Origin: Nageia nagi
Lineage: Eukaryota; Pinophyta
Reading direction: 5' to 3'
NCBI GenBank assembly: GCA_050084985.1
Contig: JBITNC010000001.1
Span: 7,750,001-7,814,000 of the forward strand
DNA: 64,000 bases
Both the position numbers and the translations under genes were made by a program. Positions 48,700-60,691 of this stretch are shown here, one piece after another (position 1 is the first letter of the stretch; every line of letters begins with the position of its first letter). The notes under the pieces are model-generated. The model saw nothing but the letters and a program-made list of their open reading frames with translations. It was not told the origin of the DNA and did not search any database.

Positions 48700-51190
48700 G
48701 TTACCATTTTTTCCATCTAATCTATTTATCAAAAATCAAAATTGCATTTGTAAGTATTCCAAAATGTTGTTGCCTTCTTTGTGATATCATCTCCATTGTG
48801 AGAAGTGTATCATCACGTTCAAATGTTTTCCAATACCTATTTTTTTCAAGAGCACTTCCAAACTAAAATATAGTTTGTATACGTAAGGTATATCAAAATT
48901 TACCCTAGGGTAGCTTATACCTAGCATCATGGTAGCGGAAAACATTAATAATGCATTTAAAAATACTTGCTTACATAGTAAAATTTGCAAATTTTTCAAC
49001 AATATACATGAGATGAATTTCAAAAATTACAAGAGCATGACAACCAATTATTGCCTTAGGGGAAGCCATGCTAATAGCTTGGAAGATACATTTACCTCAT
49101 GAATTCATGAAATTGACATCATTTAGTGAGCAAGAGTGCAACAATAAAATGAAAGCTTGCATTAGACGAGCTTCTTTTTGCAAGAAAAGCAAATTTGCTT
49201 ACAACATGACCAATTATCAAAATGTTGCACAATTACATCACTTCAATAAGAAATCTACATTTTTTATGTTAAATTAATTTTTCAGTGCCTTATGACATCA
49301 ACTAACAAATTCTTGAAGTTACAACAATCAACTTGACATTTTTTCAAAAAAAATATCAAAATTACATTTTTTGGATTAAAAAATTGATCAAACTTGCAAA
49401 ATTCAATGAAATTGCAAAAAAAGAGCTTCAATTCAATGTACAAAGTGTTCAATCTAAGCAATAACCCTTGAACAGTGTTAAAACACATGCCAAAAATGGG
49501 TTACAAGTAAGGTAAAGGATGTCTAGGGGCCTATACCCTAGGCAAGATGTGCCTAGCTTAGGGTGTAAATTTGGACCACCTAGGATCCAGGAGCACCAAA
49601 AGTACCTAAAATCCATGGCTACCTAATTAGGATCCAAAAACTATATGGGTTCCTATCCATTTTATGATTCGACATTTGAATTTAGAGATATTTATAAAAT
49701 TTGAATTTAAAACCCCTTGTTTCATGTCATTTTTTGGGGAAAAATCATATTTTTAATGGAATTGGTAAATTTTTTTAGAATATGCATGGTAAAAAACTAG
49801 GTAGGTATCGAACAGATTGAATTTGACCCACTGTTTGTGCACAACAAGAAAAAAAGCGTGTAAAACCCTCTTGTTGGGCATTTTTTAAAATTCAAATATC
49901 TTTTTATTTGTTTTGTTTTGAAATATCTTGATTTGGGGAATTATTTTCTATCATCTAAATTATCAATTTGAGTGTTTGTACAGCTAGATTGGGGCAAGTT
50001 GGATTTTTTAACAAGAAAATGCACACTTATACACTAGTTTTTAACTAAAATACACTAAAAAAATTTAACAATTATCATACACTACAATTTGGATTGATTA
50101 ATCAATTTCCACCAAAATTCCACCTTACACATGTAACAAATGAGGTAAAAAAGGATGATTTTACTTTACTTATTTACCCCCTTTTTGACTATTTTTAAGT
50201 CAAAAGTTTGACTCTTTCACCCATGGGTGGGCCCACCATGATGTAAATTTGTTTAAAATTGTATTTTTTCACCTTGTACTTTATTTTAAAATAATATTGG
50301 GGAAACAAAAAAAACACATTAAATGTGCAAATTTTTCACAAATGTCACACACAAATTCTTGCTTTTTCAATCAATCTTGTATTGATTGTTGTGATCAATT
50401 CAATATCACTCAAGGGGGGAAATGAATTCTTTTTATAAAAGTCAAAAAAAATTAAATTTTTACCTTGAAAAATATTTTTTATTTCACAAATTCCAAAAAT
50501 TTTCAAAGTTTCTTTTAAAATGCAAAATTGTTCAAGGCTACCAAATTTCCACTTGATTTCAAATTTTTTAAAATTACAAATTATTTATTTGTTCAAATTT
50601 ATAAAATTGTTTAGCAAGACTGCGTGCTTGTTAGTAAGTCTACTTTCTTACCCCATTACAAATGCTTTGAAATAGGTTTAATACATTTGATCATCAAATA
50701 CTATATAAGTGGTTAAAATTCCTACCTCCACAAACACATTGCTTAGCATTCGAATTTGATGAATACTACATTTGAATTGATACGCATATTTGTTCTAAAT
50801 TTTCCACAAACACATTGGTTAGAGTTTGAATTATTGCAAGGTACATTCAAGTTATTATCCATATTTATTTCAAATTTACCAAGAATAAATTAATTAGGGT
50901 TTGAATTTGATGAATACTACATTTGAATCCCTATTCATATTTGTTCTAATTTTTTATATTTTTTTTCTACCATGAATGCATTGTTTTTACATATTAGTTC
51001 AAAGTGTTCATATTGTTTCAAATTGTTCAAAGTCCAATGTTCAAATTTTAGATTCCAAATTATGCAAGTTTCATTCAAATTTCATAATATTTAAATTTTT
51101 TCAAAATGTTCAAATTTTTTTCAACTAATATCTAGGTATCTACACTTGTTGAACTAAGTCTTTTGTGCAAAAGACCTAGTCTAATAGGGA
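48700..51190. other. AT-rich non-coding region
   Basis: No protein family recognised on either strand. TTCAAAT/ACATTTGAAT-type words recur around 50740-51120 without a regular period. Could be the eroded 3' part of an LTR element ending at 51195. Confidence 0.35.
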
Positions 51191-51194
51191 AAAA

Positions 51195-51800
51195 ATATAG
51201 ACACTAAAAAATAGCACTTTTTTAGTAGATATATTTTATTACATTTATATGTTTTAAATCATTGTTTGATTTATTCCTATTATTTATGGTGCAAAATCAA
51301 AACTACTCAAAATTTCAAATTAGGGCAAAAAGTGACTTAAAACACAAATATGAGCAAAAGTGGGTATCTAGCCCAAATAACTTAGGTTGACTAAAGAGGT
51401 ATATAACTCAAAGTGAAATTATAATATCCTATCCTAAATCATTTTCTCTCATACATTCTTATGATTTTTTCCTTTAAATTATTTCTCCAAGATCATTGCT
51501 AGGGTTTAAGATAAGATTTTTGAAGGATCCAAGGTTTTCACCATAAATCTCCATCAAAGCTCTCAAATCTTGATTCCACATTGATGATGTAACATTTCTA
51601 TGGTATTTATATGATTTAATTACATTATTATTGTATGTATTCAAGGTTTTTGTAGGATTTGAAGGCAATAAAACCAAGGAGAAGCTTCGAAAGACCTACC
51701 TCTTATATCCTCCACCAAATTGTGTGCATGTAGTATGTTGTTTAGGATAAAATTATGTTATCTTGCATATCCACCATTAGAATTATTTTTAGGATCCATA
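51195..51800 (+). repeat. Possible old LTR start
   Basis: GGGAAAAAATATAGACACTA at about 51187 resembles the C polypurine tract/LTR junction (GGGGCAAAATGTAGACACCT). No partner LTR was found in the window. Confidence 0.25.
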
Positions 51801-51810
51801 ATAGCTTAAA

Positions 51811-52190
51811 CACACATTGTGAACACTCATTAAATCTTATAAGTATCCTTTAATCTAATTTATTCAAGGATCTTGAAAGATCTCTTTATTTAAATCATTT
51901 TAAGGTTTTCAAGGTTTCAAAGTGTTAGATCTTATTTTTAGCCATAAAAATATGTAAATATTGCTTCCATAGTTTAAATACACCATTTAAATTTTCAAAA
52001 GAGCATATATACTAAAGCATTTACATAACAGGTATACATAATTAATTTGTTCTCAATGAATTTAGGGCTTGGGGGCTCACATATCATTTTAAGTGAGGAG
52101 ACTCACTTCATGCTTACCTAGATGCCTCAAATGGCCTAGATTTGGAGGTCACCCTTTTCATTTATAAGCATTTAGTATTTCTTAATATTT
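51811..52190 (+). repeat. Dispersed repeat R1, copy 2
   Basis: About 85% identical to 20842-21205; same orientation. Confidence 0.7.
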
Positions 52191-52740
52191 TTGAATCTTA
52201 ACAATTTTCTTGAAGTGACACCAAAGGTATACTTTTGCAATTTTAACCTAAGCTTGTATTTTTTAATGATGCTAAATACCTCTTCAAAAAGCTCCAAATT
52301 ATATTTTTCATATTTAGATTTTACCAAAATATCATCAACATAAACCTCTATAGATTTATGAATTTGCTCATGCAATATAGTCACCATTACACGTTGATAA
52401 GTTGTACTTACATTTTTCAAACAAAATGGCATAATTTTCTAACAAAAGGTATCATGACTAGTAATATTATCTATAATCATATCAATATTTAATAATGTAA
52501 AATCATCTCTTGGACATGTATTATTGAAATCTCTAAAATCAATATAGATTTTTATTTCTCTAGTTGGTTTGATGGGAGGAACAATGTTAGAGCTCCTCAC
52601 ATATGGATAACTAAAAAGTGCTAGATTGGTCAATCTTCTTCGTTTAAAAAATTTGTACAAGAATTTCTTCATGCAGAGCAAACTTACTACAAAGGTGTAC
52701 AACAAAATCCATAGTATATAGCACAAAATCCTTCTAGGGG
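52172..52740 (-). pseudogene. Gypsy RT fragment with internal deletion
   Basis: 52439-52726 reads PTREIKIYIDFRDFNNTCPR, DDFTLLNIDMIIDNITSHDTF, then after a stop 52172-52432 gives MPFCLKNVSTTYQRVMVTIL and IEVYVDDILVKSKY (YVDD intact). The 30 or so residues normally between SHDTFSFMDG and TPWGT.xxxMPFGL are missing, so a deletion joined blocks 2 and 4. Same lineage as E. No LTR or other domain accompanies it. Confidence 0.75.
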
Positions 52741-52783
52741 TGAAGTTGTCATCACAAATATGAATTCAATGCAAGAATTCAAA

Positions 52784-53801
52784 CTTCACTCCCCTTAAGG
52801 GAAACTTCACCAACCTGATAGCATCCTTAAGCTTACAAAACTAAGTTTTCAAGAGGGGCTTGGTGAACAAATCAATGGAATTTAATATGGAAAGACAATA
52901 CTCCAAGTGTATAAGCCATCAAGAACCTTCTTCCTAATAAAATAGGCATGGATTTTTATATGTTTTATTCTCTAATAGAACATAGGATTCTTAGCTAAAG
53001 AAATAGCTAACTAATTATCTGAATAAATCAAAGATGAGGCACCTTGCTCATACCTAATTTATTTTAGAAGATGCCTTAGTCAAATGGCTTTCTAGGCTAC
53101 AACATACATGGCATAGTATTCAGTTTCTATGGTGAAAAGAGAAATAGTAGGTTACTTTTTGAAAGCCCAAGAGATAGCACTTGAACTAATGCTAAACACA
53201 TATATAGAAGTTGATTTTTTGTCATCTCTATCTCCACCATAGTCAAAATTTTATAGAAAGATCCTTAGTCCCTACAACATACCTCAAAATTTTCTTAATA
53301 GGATTAAGGTGCTCAACATATGATTTTTGCATGAATCGAGCCATCAAATTCATTAGAAAGCTAATATCTGGTCTAAAAATAGTCAAATACAAAAGACTCA
53401 ATTCATTACCTATAAGCTACAGCATCAGCTAACTGAGAGTTGGAGCTCAAAGAAATAATGATTCTAAGAGAGACTGGGATTGTAGCATATTTACATTCTT
53501 CCATTCCAAACTTCTACAAGATGTTTGATATATACTTAAATTGATTGAGATAAGTACAATATTTGTATTGATATATTTGCATTCCAAGATAGCAGTGCAA
53601 GAGACCAAGATTGATCATTTCAAATGTTACCTTAAATTTGGATATGCACTTTTGAATGATTTTTTCATTATTTTTAGTTATCAAAAGATCATCCAATAAA
53701 AGAGAATCAAGACCACATCTTTTCCTTGATTGAACACATATAGATTAAAGTCAAAAAACACTTGGAGAAACTAATGTCTACAAAATACCTTAAAATCTTC
53801 T
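52784..53801 (-). pseudogene. H (distal part): copia RT end and RNase H
   Basis: Minus strand: FNQGKDVVLIL, DDLLITKNNEKII (53660-53696), MINLGLLHCYLGMQIYQYKY, then YPIKKILRYVVGTKDLSIKF, AISWAFKK-stop-PTISLFTIETEYYA, LRHLLK: the RT thumb and RNase H of Ty1/copia. Several conserved Gln and Trp codons read TAG. A polypurine tract (AAGGGGAGTG) lies at 52784-52797, so an LTR should begin at about 52783, but only some 50 bp remain before the gypsy scrap. Confidence 0.75.
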
Positions 53802-54087
53802 TGTTGGAAGTATTTCTAACATTATTCCTAAGTCCTAAGTTATTAGGATTAATTAATTAGTACTAAAGTATTTTCCTAAGTATCTAGGTCTAAGTATTTA
53901 TTGGTTTATTGTTATAACAAGTAATTTGTCATGTAGTGATCTAAAGGTGATACGTATAGTGTGAGTTATTTATTTTGGTCATGAGAATATTATTCTCAAC
54001 TTATTATCTTGTCTTGTAATGGCTTTCTTAAGCCTATAAATATGTAACTCATTTTGATGAATATAGAAGAACATATTGGTTCTCTCA
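53802..54087 (+). repeat. B 5' LTR
   Basis: 286 bp, TGTTGGAAGT...TTCTCTCA. Confidence 0.92.
54034..54043 (+). promoter_or_regulatory. TATA box in B 5' LTR
   Basis: CTATAAATAT about 45 bp before the LTR end, changed to TTATAAATAT in the 3' LTR. Position suits a very short R-U5. Confidence 0.5.
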
Positions 54088-54088
54088 A

Positions 54089-54101
54089 TTGGTATCAGAG
54101 C
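54089..54101 (+). other. B primer-binding site
   Basis: TTGGTATCAGAGC directly after the LTR; exact initiator tRNA-Met type. Confidence 0.85.
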
Positions 54102-55130
54102 AGAATCAATCATAGGGTTAGAGTGGGTGAAGTCTTGAAGGATCTTATCAAGCTCCTCAAGGATTGTCATCAGAGTTATTGAGCTTGTGGATGCATTGCA
54201 AAGAATTTATCAAATTCTTGCAAGTGTGAGATCCAAAGCCTCTGAAAAATTCTTATTTCTATGGAAGCAAAGAAGCTACATGAGATAGCTGAGAAGTGTG
54301 GGAAGATTATCGCCATTCAAACCTGCACCTTAAAGGAGAAAAGCAAGACTCGTGCATAAGGAAGATCAGATCAAGTTCTGTGAAAGCATGTGAAGGATGA
54401 TATCCAATGCTGAGAAAGCTCCTCTAACGATCTACTACGTAAAGAAATCTACTAGACATGGAGCTATTGAGGTGCATAGATAGAAAGGAGAAGCCTATGC
54501 ATGTGAAGGACATGGATGGTGGAGAAGCATAGATGGAGTTGTGTGAAGGTATTTTTAGCTCATGATGCAGCGTGAGGAGAAGGGATGCAAATCGATCCCT
54601 CCCTGTAGTGCATGTGTTGAGGACATTGGGAAACATGAATTGATCTAGTTGGAAGACTTCTATTATTTACATATGGTGAAATAGTGCCAATACCTATTAA
54701 GGAAAGCCGAGTAATTGGTAACCTGAATCATCATATTTAATGAGAAGATCTACCACCTAAGGAGGAGCCAACGTTGTTGAGGAGAAGTGCAGATAGGAGA
54801 GAAAGATGAGAAGGCTATGAAGATTGGACACCATAAGTCCTACCTAAGAGGAGACTCCTGCATTTACTTGCAAAGGATGTGAACTAATTCCCACTCCAGT
54901 ACATGGCCTGCGAATGCTGGGAAATACAAATTGAAGCAATGTTAAGCCCACGCTGAGAAGGGAATCCCACACTTAGAGTCGTGAGGTTGTTGTTCAAGGA
55001 GGAGACATGCGTGAAGCTCGTGTGAGGAGACATGCATGAAGGCTATGCAGAGGAGATGTGCATTGCAGAAAGTGATGCTCATGTGAAGAGTTGTTGAGAT
55101 ACATGGGGAGCATTGCTTTACAAATCCCTT
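54102..55130 (+). other. B leader
   Basis: The first roughly 150 bp match the A leader (e.g. AGAGTGGGTGAAGTCTTGAA). The rest is purine-rich with GGAGACATGC-like words repeated near 55000-55070; no coding frame recognised. Confidence 0.5.
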
Positions 55131-55134
55131 GTAA

Positions 55135-55441
55135 TCAAAGTTCCAACATCCAAGTAGATCATTTGAATTAGCTCACTATTCTAGATGTAGAATTGATTGG
55201 CTTCAGAGGGATGGTATACTACTACTAGAGCTAGATAGAATTCTCAGGCTAGGTGGCTATTTTGCCTATTCTTCACCTAAAGCATACATGCAAGATGAAG
55301 AAGATCTTCAAAAATGGAATGCTATGAGTGACCTTGTCAAATGCATGTGCTGGAAGATTGTAGCAAAGAAAGACCAGACTATCATTTGGGTCAAGCCACT
55401 CTCAAATAGTTGTTTCTCGAAGAGAGCTACAGATACAAAAT
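55135..55441 (+). pseudogene. Captured PMT-type methyltransferase fragment, part 1
   Basis: Reads PSRSFELAHYSRCRIDW, LQRDGILLLELDRILRLGGY, FAYSSPKAYMQDEEDLQKWN, AMSDLVKCMCWKIVAKKDQT, IIWVKPLSNSCFSKRATD. This is the conserved middle/C-terminal part of plant PMT (DUF248/QUASIMODO2-like) methyltransferases: Golgi enzymes thought to methylate cell-wall pectin, with the LELDR.LRPGGY and MCW motifs. The block is colinear and open for about 100 codons, without an intron. It lies between the B leader and ORF, in the element's sense. No start codon and no SAM-binding N-terminal half, so it could not be a working enzyme. Confidence 0.85.
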
Positions 55442-55913
55442 TGAAGAAATTTGACCATTACACAATATTGGAACATCAAATAACAGGTTGCATTAACTGA
55501 ACTTACTATAGAGCAAGATTACAATCCTAGAGCTTTAAAAAACATTTCTAGAGCTCATTTGGAGCTCATCTAGAGCTCATCTGGAGTTTGTCTGGAGCTC
55601 ATCTGGGGCTTGTATGGAGCTCATCTAAAGTCCCTTTTTATTGCTCTACTTAAGTTGGTTTGCTATTAAAGTATTTACAGCTCTCATCCACTACACCATC
55701 ATGGTTGCATGCAAGCGGAACACATACAAACGTTACATTGTCAGGTCTATTCCCAACTACTTCATCAGATTAAACAATTTTAGCATATTCTTGTTGTAGC
55801 CACCAACTGCATAGCCTCCAATCATAGCAGCCTGTTAAACTGTGTAAGAAGGAAAGAAAACACCTCAGCCAGGTGAAGTGGAGTGAAACGAATTTGATGC
55901 TAAGTTGTCTACA
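55442..55913 (-). repeat. K 3' LTR
   Basis: 472 bp. Contains at about 55555-55625 a minisatellite of 12-bp GAGCTCATCTGG-like units. Confidence 0.92.
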
Positions 55914-58900
55914 TTCTCCCCCTTGATGCAAAGAGGACTCACCATGGAGTCTTTGAGCATCACATACTGAGCTTTGACAACACCTTTTGTGAAAATATCA
56001 ACCAAGTTGATCTTGGTGTTGCAATAGTGAAGCTTGATTTGGTCCTTCTCCACCATGTCACGAAAGAAGTGGTACTTGAGTTGGAAGTGCTTTGACCTAC
56101 TGTGGTGGATGGGATTGTGTGCCAACTAAATGGCACTTTGGTTGTCACAGTAAAGAATTGTTGGTCCATGTTATTTCTCACCAATTTCATCAAGTAGTTT
56201 CCTTAGCCATAAGGCTTGTGCACTAGCTACGGTGAGGGCTATATACTCAGCCTCACAAGAAGAGAGAGCAACTGTAGATTGCTTCTTAGAACTCCATGTT
56301 ATCATTCTTGAACCAAGTGAGAAACATTGCCCAGAAGTGGACTTCCTATCATCCAAATTGCTGCCCCAATCACTATCACTAAAACCAATAAGCTTGAACT
56401 TTTCAACATGAGAGTAGTGAAGACCATAACCAATGGTACCTTTGACATACCTCAAAATGCATTTTACAACCTTCAAATGCAAAATAGAAGGATCATTCAT
56501 GTATCTAGATACCAAAGAGATAGCAAATTGTATATCAGGCCTAGTGTTGCAAAGGAACATAAGGCTACCAACTATGCTTCTAAATTCTATCACACTTACT
56601 TTTGGAGCACCATCATCCTTACAAAGCAACTCACCATGAGCTACAGGATTGTGAACAACAGTACAATTCATCATACCATACTTAGAAAGAAAGTCCCTTG
56701 CATATTTACTTTGACAAACAAAAATCTCTTCTTGACATTGGTGGACCTCCATGCCAAGAAAGTACCTCATAAGGCCCAAATCCTTCATTTCAAACTCATC
56801 CATCAAATCAGTCTTAAATTTGTTGTTCAAGATGGGATCACTTCCCATATATATCAAATCATCAACATAAAGAGAAACAAGCAAAATCTGATTACCTTCT
56901 CTCTTGATGTAGAGTGTTGGCTCATTCTTGCTCCTCATGAGTCCAAAATTCTGAAAGTATCCATCTATGTGAGTGTACCAAGCTCTTGGAGCTTGCTTAA
57001 GACCATACAAGGCCTTCTTGAGCTTGTACACATGATGTTCTTTGCCTTGCACTTGAAAACCTTGAGGATGTTGTACAAAAACCTCTTCATCCAAGTAACC
57101 ATTCAAGAATGCACTCTTCACATCTATGTGGTAGACACTCCAATGGTTTTGGACAGCCATTGAAAGGAGCAACCTTACTATTTCTTGCCTTGCAACCAGT
57201 GCAAAAGTCTCTTCAAAGTCTACACCATTTTTTTGTGTGAAGCCTTTAGCAACCAATCTTGCTTTGTGTCTCTCTATGGTACTATCACTGTTGTACTTGG
57301 TCTTGTAGACCCACTTGGAGCCCACACACCTCTTTCCTTTGGGCAACTCACAAAGTTCCCAAGTGTCATTTTTTTTTATGGAGTGAAGCTCCTCTTGCAT
57401 AGCCTTCACCCACACATTTTTGGTGCAAGCTTCCTCATAACAAGATGGATCAAAAATAGAAATATTAGTATTTTGGACTGCACACAAAGCATAGTTCACC
57501 ATCTCACCCTTTGGATCCTCATCAAGTTCCATATTGCTAAATTGCTTAACAAACTTCTCCATTTCATGAAATTGACTTCTTGATAATCTTTGATGGAAAT
57601 TTTGATCTAAAACTTGAGAAGGAGGATGGTTTTGAAAGTGTCTTTTACCTCTCTTGGTCTTCATCACTTCTTATATCACATTTGGAGAGCCACCACTTGA
57701 AGGTGAGCTTGGAGTGGATTTTGAGCTTTGAGATGGACTTGATGGAGGACTTGGAGGCACCACTTGGAGGTTTGGAAGAGAATTTGATCTCTTGGACTAC
57801 ACATTCTTTGCTTGTGAAGTATCTTCATGGTTGGTCACTCCTCCTCCAATGTCTACAATGCATTTTTGCTGCTGTCCATACACTTTCCCCTCCTCAAAAA
57901 TGACATCCTGGGAGACAAGTGTTTTCTTGGTTTTGGGGTTGTAAAGCCTATATGCTTTACTCTCATCACTATATCCAATGAACACACATGGTTCACTCTT
58001 TGCATCCAACTTTTTTCTATGCTCCTTTGGCACATGAGCATATGCCAAACACCCAAAAACTCTGAAATGCCGAATAGTAGGCTTCTTATCATACCAAGCC
58101 TCATAGGGGGTCTTGCCATCAACGGCACTAGTGGAACATCCATTCAAGATGTAGTCTGTTGTCTTTACCGCTTCAGCCCAATACATGTAATGCAATTTTT
58201 TGGATTGCATCAAACATCTTGCCATCTCCATGAGAGTTCTATTCTTCCTCTCTACCACACCATTTTGTTGAGGATTATAGGTTGTAGTAAACTATCTTTT
58301 GATGCCACTTTGCTTGAAAAACTTAGAAAAATTAGTAGAAGAATATTCTCCTTCTCTATCACTCCTCACACATTTAATCTTATGTTCACATTCATTCTCA
58401 ACCATCTCTTTGAATTCTTTAAAAAACTCAAATGCTTCATCTTTATGCTTCAAAAAATAGACCCAACTCATTCTACTAAAATCATCAATGAAGGTGAGAA
58501 AATAAGAACTCATACCAAGACTTTTGTTTTGCATTGGTCCACATAAATCAGTATGAACCAACTGTAGCAGGAATGAGGCCCTCCATGCTTTCCCATGATC
58601 AAATTTCTGCCTTATTTGCTTGCCCAACACACAACCTTCACAAACTGATTTTGGATTTTCAACAAGAGGTAAACCATGAACTAGCTCATGAGATAGTTTC
58701 AAACTACTAAAATTTACATATCCAAATCTAAGATGCCATAACCAGGACTCATCTTTAATAGCCACATTTGCAAGAATATTATCCCCCTTTTCTCCAAGTT
58801 TTAATGGGAATAAACAATTTGGAGACATTTTAACAGTAGAAACTAACTTATGCCCATGGTTCTTATCAAAAATTTCACACTTACCCTCATCAAAGACTAG

Positions 58901-60112
58901 CTTGTAGTTATTTTCTAACATTTTCCCAATACTCAACAAACTATGAGCCATATCTGAAGTGTGATACACATTGTGCATCTTCTTCATCCCATGCTTGGTA
59001 GGCACCTCAAGCATGCCTTTGCCAGCCACCTCAATTGCAAAATTATTGCCAAGCTTGATACTTGACTTGTAGGAATGGTCCATGGATGAAAGTAGCTTCC
59101 CCTTACCGATCATATGGTTTAAACATCCAGATTCCAACAACCAAGTCTCCTCTTGTTTTGTTTCATTCATATTGGCTATCTCCTCCATGGAAAGAAAGAG
59201 AGTTTCACCATACTCTTCTTCCTCTCCAAAATTTGCCACTTTTCCATCACCATTTGCTAATTGTTTTGCTCTACACTCCCTCTCATAATGCTCATACTTG
59301 TTGTAGTAGTAACATTGAGCATTCCTCTTGTCACCATTACTTCTACCTCTTCCTCTTGTGCTAGAATAGCCTCCTCTTCCTCTACCTCTACCTCTCCCAC
59401 TTTGCTGGCCTCTACCTCTGCTTCTACCTTGTCCATTTGAGCTAGAATCACCTTCTTTTGCAGCAAAGGCTTTCTCCTCTTTACTGGATTGGACTGGTTC
59501 ATCATCAACCATTTCTTCATGAGACATAAGGCAGCCAATGAGAGAATCTATCTCCATTTGAGAGAGGTCTTTTGTCTCCATCAATATCACAGCAATGTGA
59601 TGCCACTTCTTGGTAAGAGATCTCAGAATTTTTTTTATTACAATGGCCTTCTCCAAGGTCTCTCCAAGAGTTAGCATTTTGTTCACAATCTCTTTCACTC
59701 TAACATAATAATATGAAGCTTTTTCACTCTCCTTCATTTTTAAATTCTCAAATTCTGTCCTTAGAATCTACAATTTTACCTCCTTCACTTGATCACTCCC
59801 TTGGAATCCTACCTTCAACACAGCCCAAGCCTCTTTGGCTATCTTGCAACCTGCAATTCTTGGAAAAATGCTCCTATCAAGAGCTACTTGGGGATGAGAC
59901 AAGGCAAGAGAGTTCTTGCTCCTACATTCCTTCATAGCTTTCTTATCTTCTGCTGAAAGAGAGCTCCAATCTGCTAGCTCTACATAGCCATCATCAACAA
60001 CATCCCACAAATCTTTACCAGTGAGCAAAGTTTGTATCTTGATGCTCCAATATCCATAGTCACTGCCATCAAACTCTAGAATGGGAATGGATGAGCTTGT
60101 GTTGCTGGCCAT
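55865..60112 (-). pseudogene. K gag-pol polyprotein, single frame with six stops
   Basis: ATG at 60112 (MASNTSSSIPILEFDG). Gag UBN2-type to about 59500; RG-rich tail; knuckle CYYYNKYEHYEREC (second Cys is Tyr). Protease WLLESGCLNHM (catalytic Asp is Glu). Integrase with VHTDLCGP, FIDDFSRMSW, VRSDREGEY and QQNGVVERKN. RT with VKSAFLNGYLDEEVFV, ALYGLKQAPRAWY and SLYVDDLIYMGSD, then RNase H ending SSCEAEYIAL and LVDIFTKG. The frame runs into the 3' LTR (stop at 55865). Stops: TAG 59768, 58292, 57797, 56126; TAA 57671, 56171. Nearly full length (1,416 codons), inactive. Confidence 0.92.
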
Positions 60113-60205
60113 TATACCTGCAAACAAGAAACCAAAACACTACAAGCAACTTTTGCAATTGCTAGAAGCCATAGGCTTTCTCAAACCCAGCTCAGACCCA
60201 ACAAA

Positions 60206-60219
60206 GCTTTGATACCAAA
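60206..60219 (-). other. K primer-binding site
   Basis: Minus strand TTTGGTATCAAAGC touching the 5' LTR. Confidence 0.8.
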
Positions 60220-60691
60220 TGAAGAATTTTGACCATTACACAATATTGGAACATCAGATAATAGGTTGCATTAACTGAACTTACTATAGAGCAAGATTAC
60301 AATCCTAGAGCTTCAAAAAACATTTCTAGAGCTCATCTAGAGCTTGTCTGGAGCTCATCTAGAGTTCATCTGGAGCTCATCTAGGGCTTGTCTAGAGCTC
60401 ATCTAAAGTCCCTTTTTACTACTCTACTTAAGTTGGTTTGCTATTAAAGTATTTACAGCTCTCATCCACTACACCACCGTGGCTGCATGCAAGCGGAACA
60501 CATACAAATGTTACGTTGTCAGGTCTGTTCCCAACTAATTCATCAGATTAAATAGTTTTAGCATATTCTTACTGTAGCCACCAACTGCGTAGCCTCCAAT
60601 CATAGCAGCCCATTAAACTATGTAAGAAGGAAAGAAAATGCCTCAGCCAAGTGAAGTGGAGTGAAATGAATTTGATGCTGAGTTGTCTACA
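60220..60691 (-). repeat. K 5' LTR
   Basis: 472 bp; 37 differences from the other LTR by hand count, 34 of them transitions. Confidence 0.92.

Larger units (their letters stand above)
55442..60691 (-). mobile_element. K: nearly complete Ty1/copia element
   Basis: 5.25 kb; LTRs of exactly 472 bp each (55442-55913 and 60220-60691, TG...CA). Minus-strand order: 5' LTR, TTTGGTATCAAAGC primer site at 60206-60219, one polyprotein frame, AAGGGGGAGAA polypurine tract at 55914-55926, 3' LTR. Gag-protease-integrase-RT-RNase H order defines copia. No frameshifts, six in-frame stops. The flanks (AAAAT left, TTAAC right) give no target duplication, although the captured gene reads on across it. Confidence 0.93.

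Noticed and set aside
56327-57163. 278-codon plus-strand open frame
   Set aside because: Exactly antisense to the RT/RNase H part of K polyprotein; a shadow.
57827-58546. 239-codon plus-strand open frame
   Set aside because: Antisense to K integrase; no family likeness of its own.
55442-60691. K as an active element
   Set aside because: Six in-frame stops, protease Asp changed to Glu and a lost knuckle Cys.
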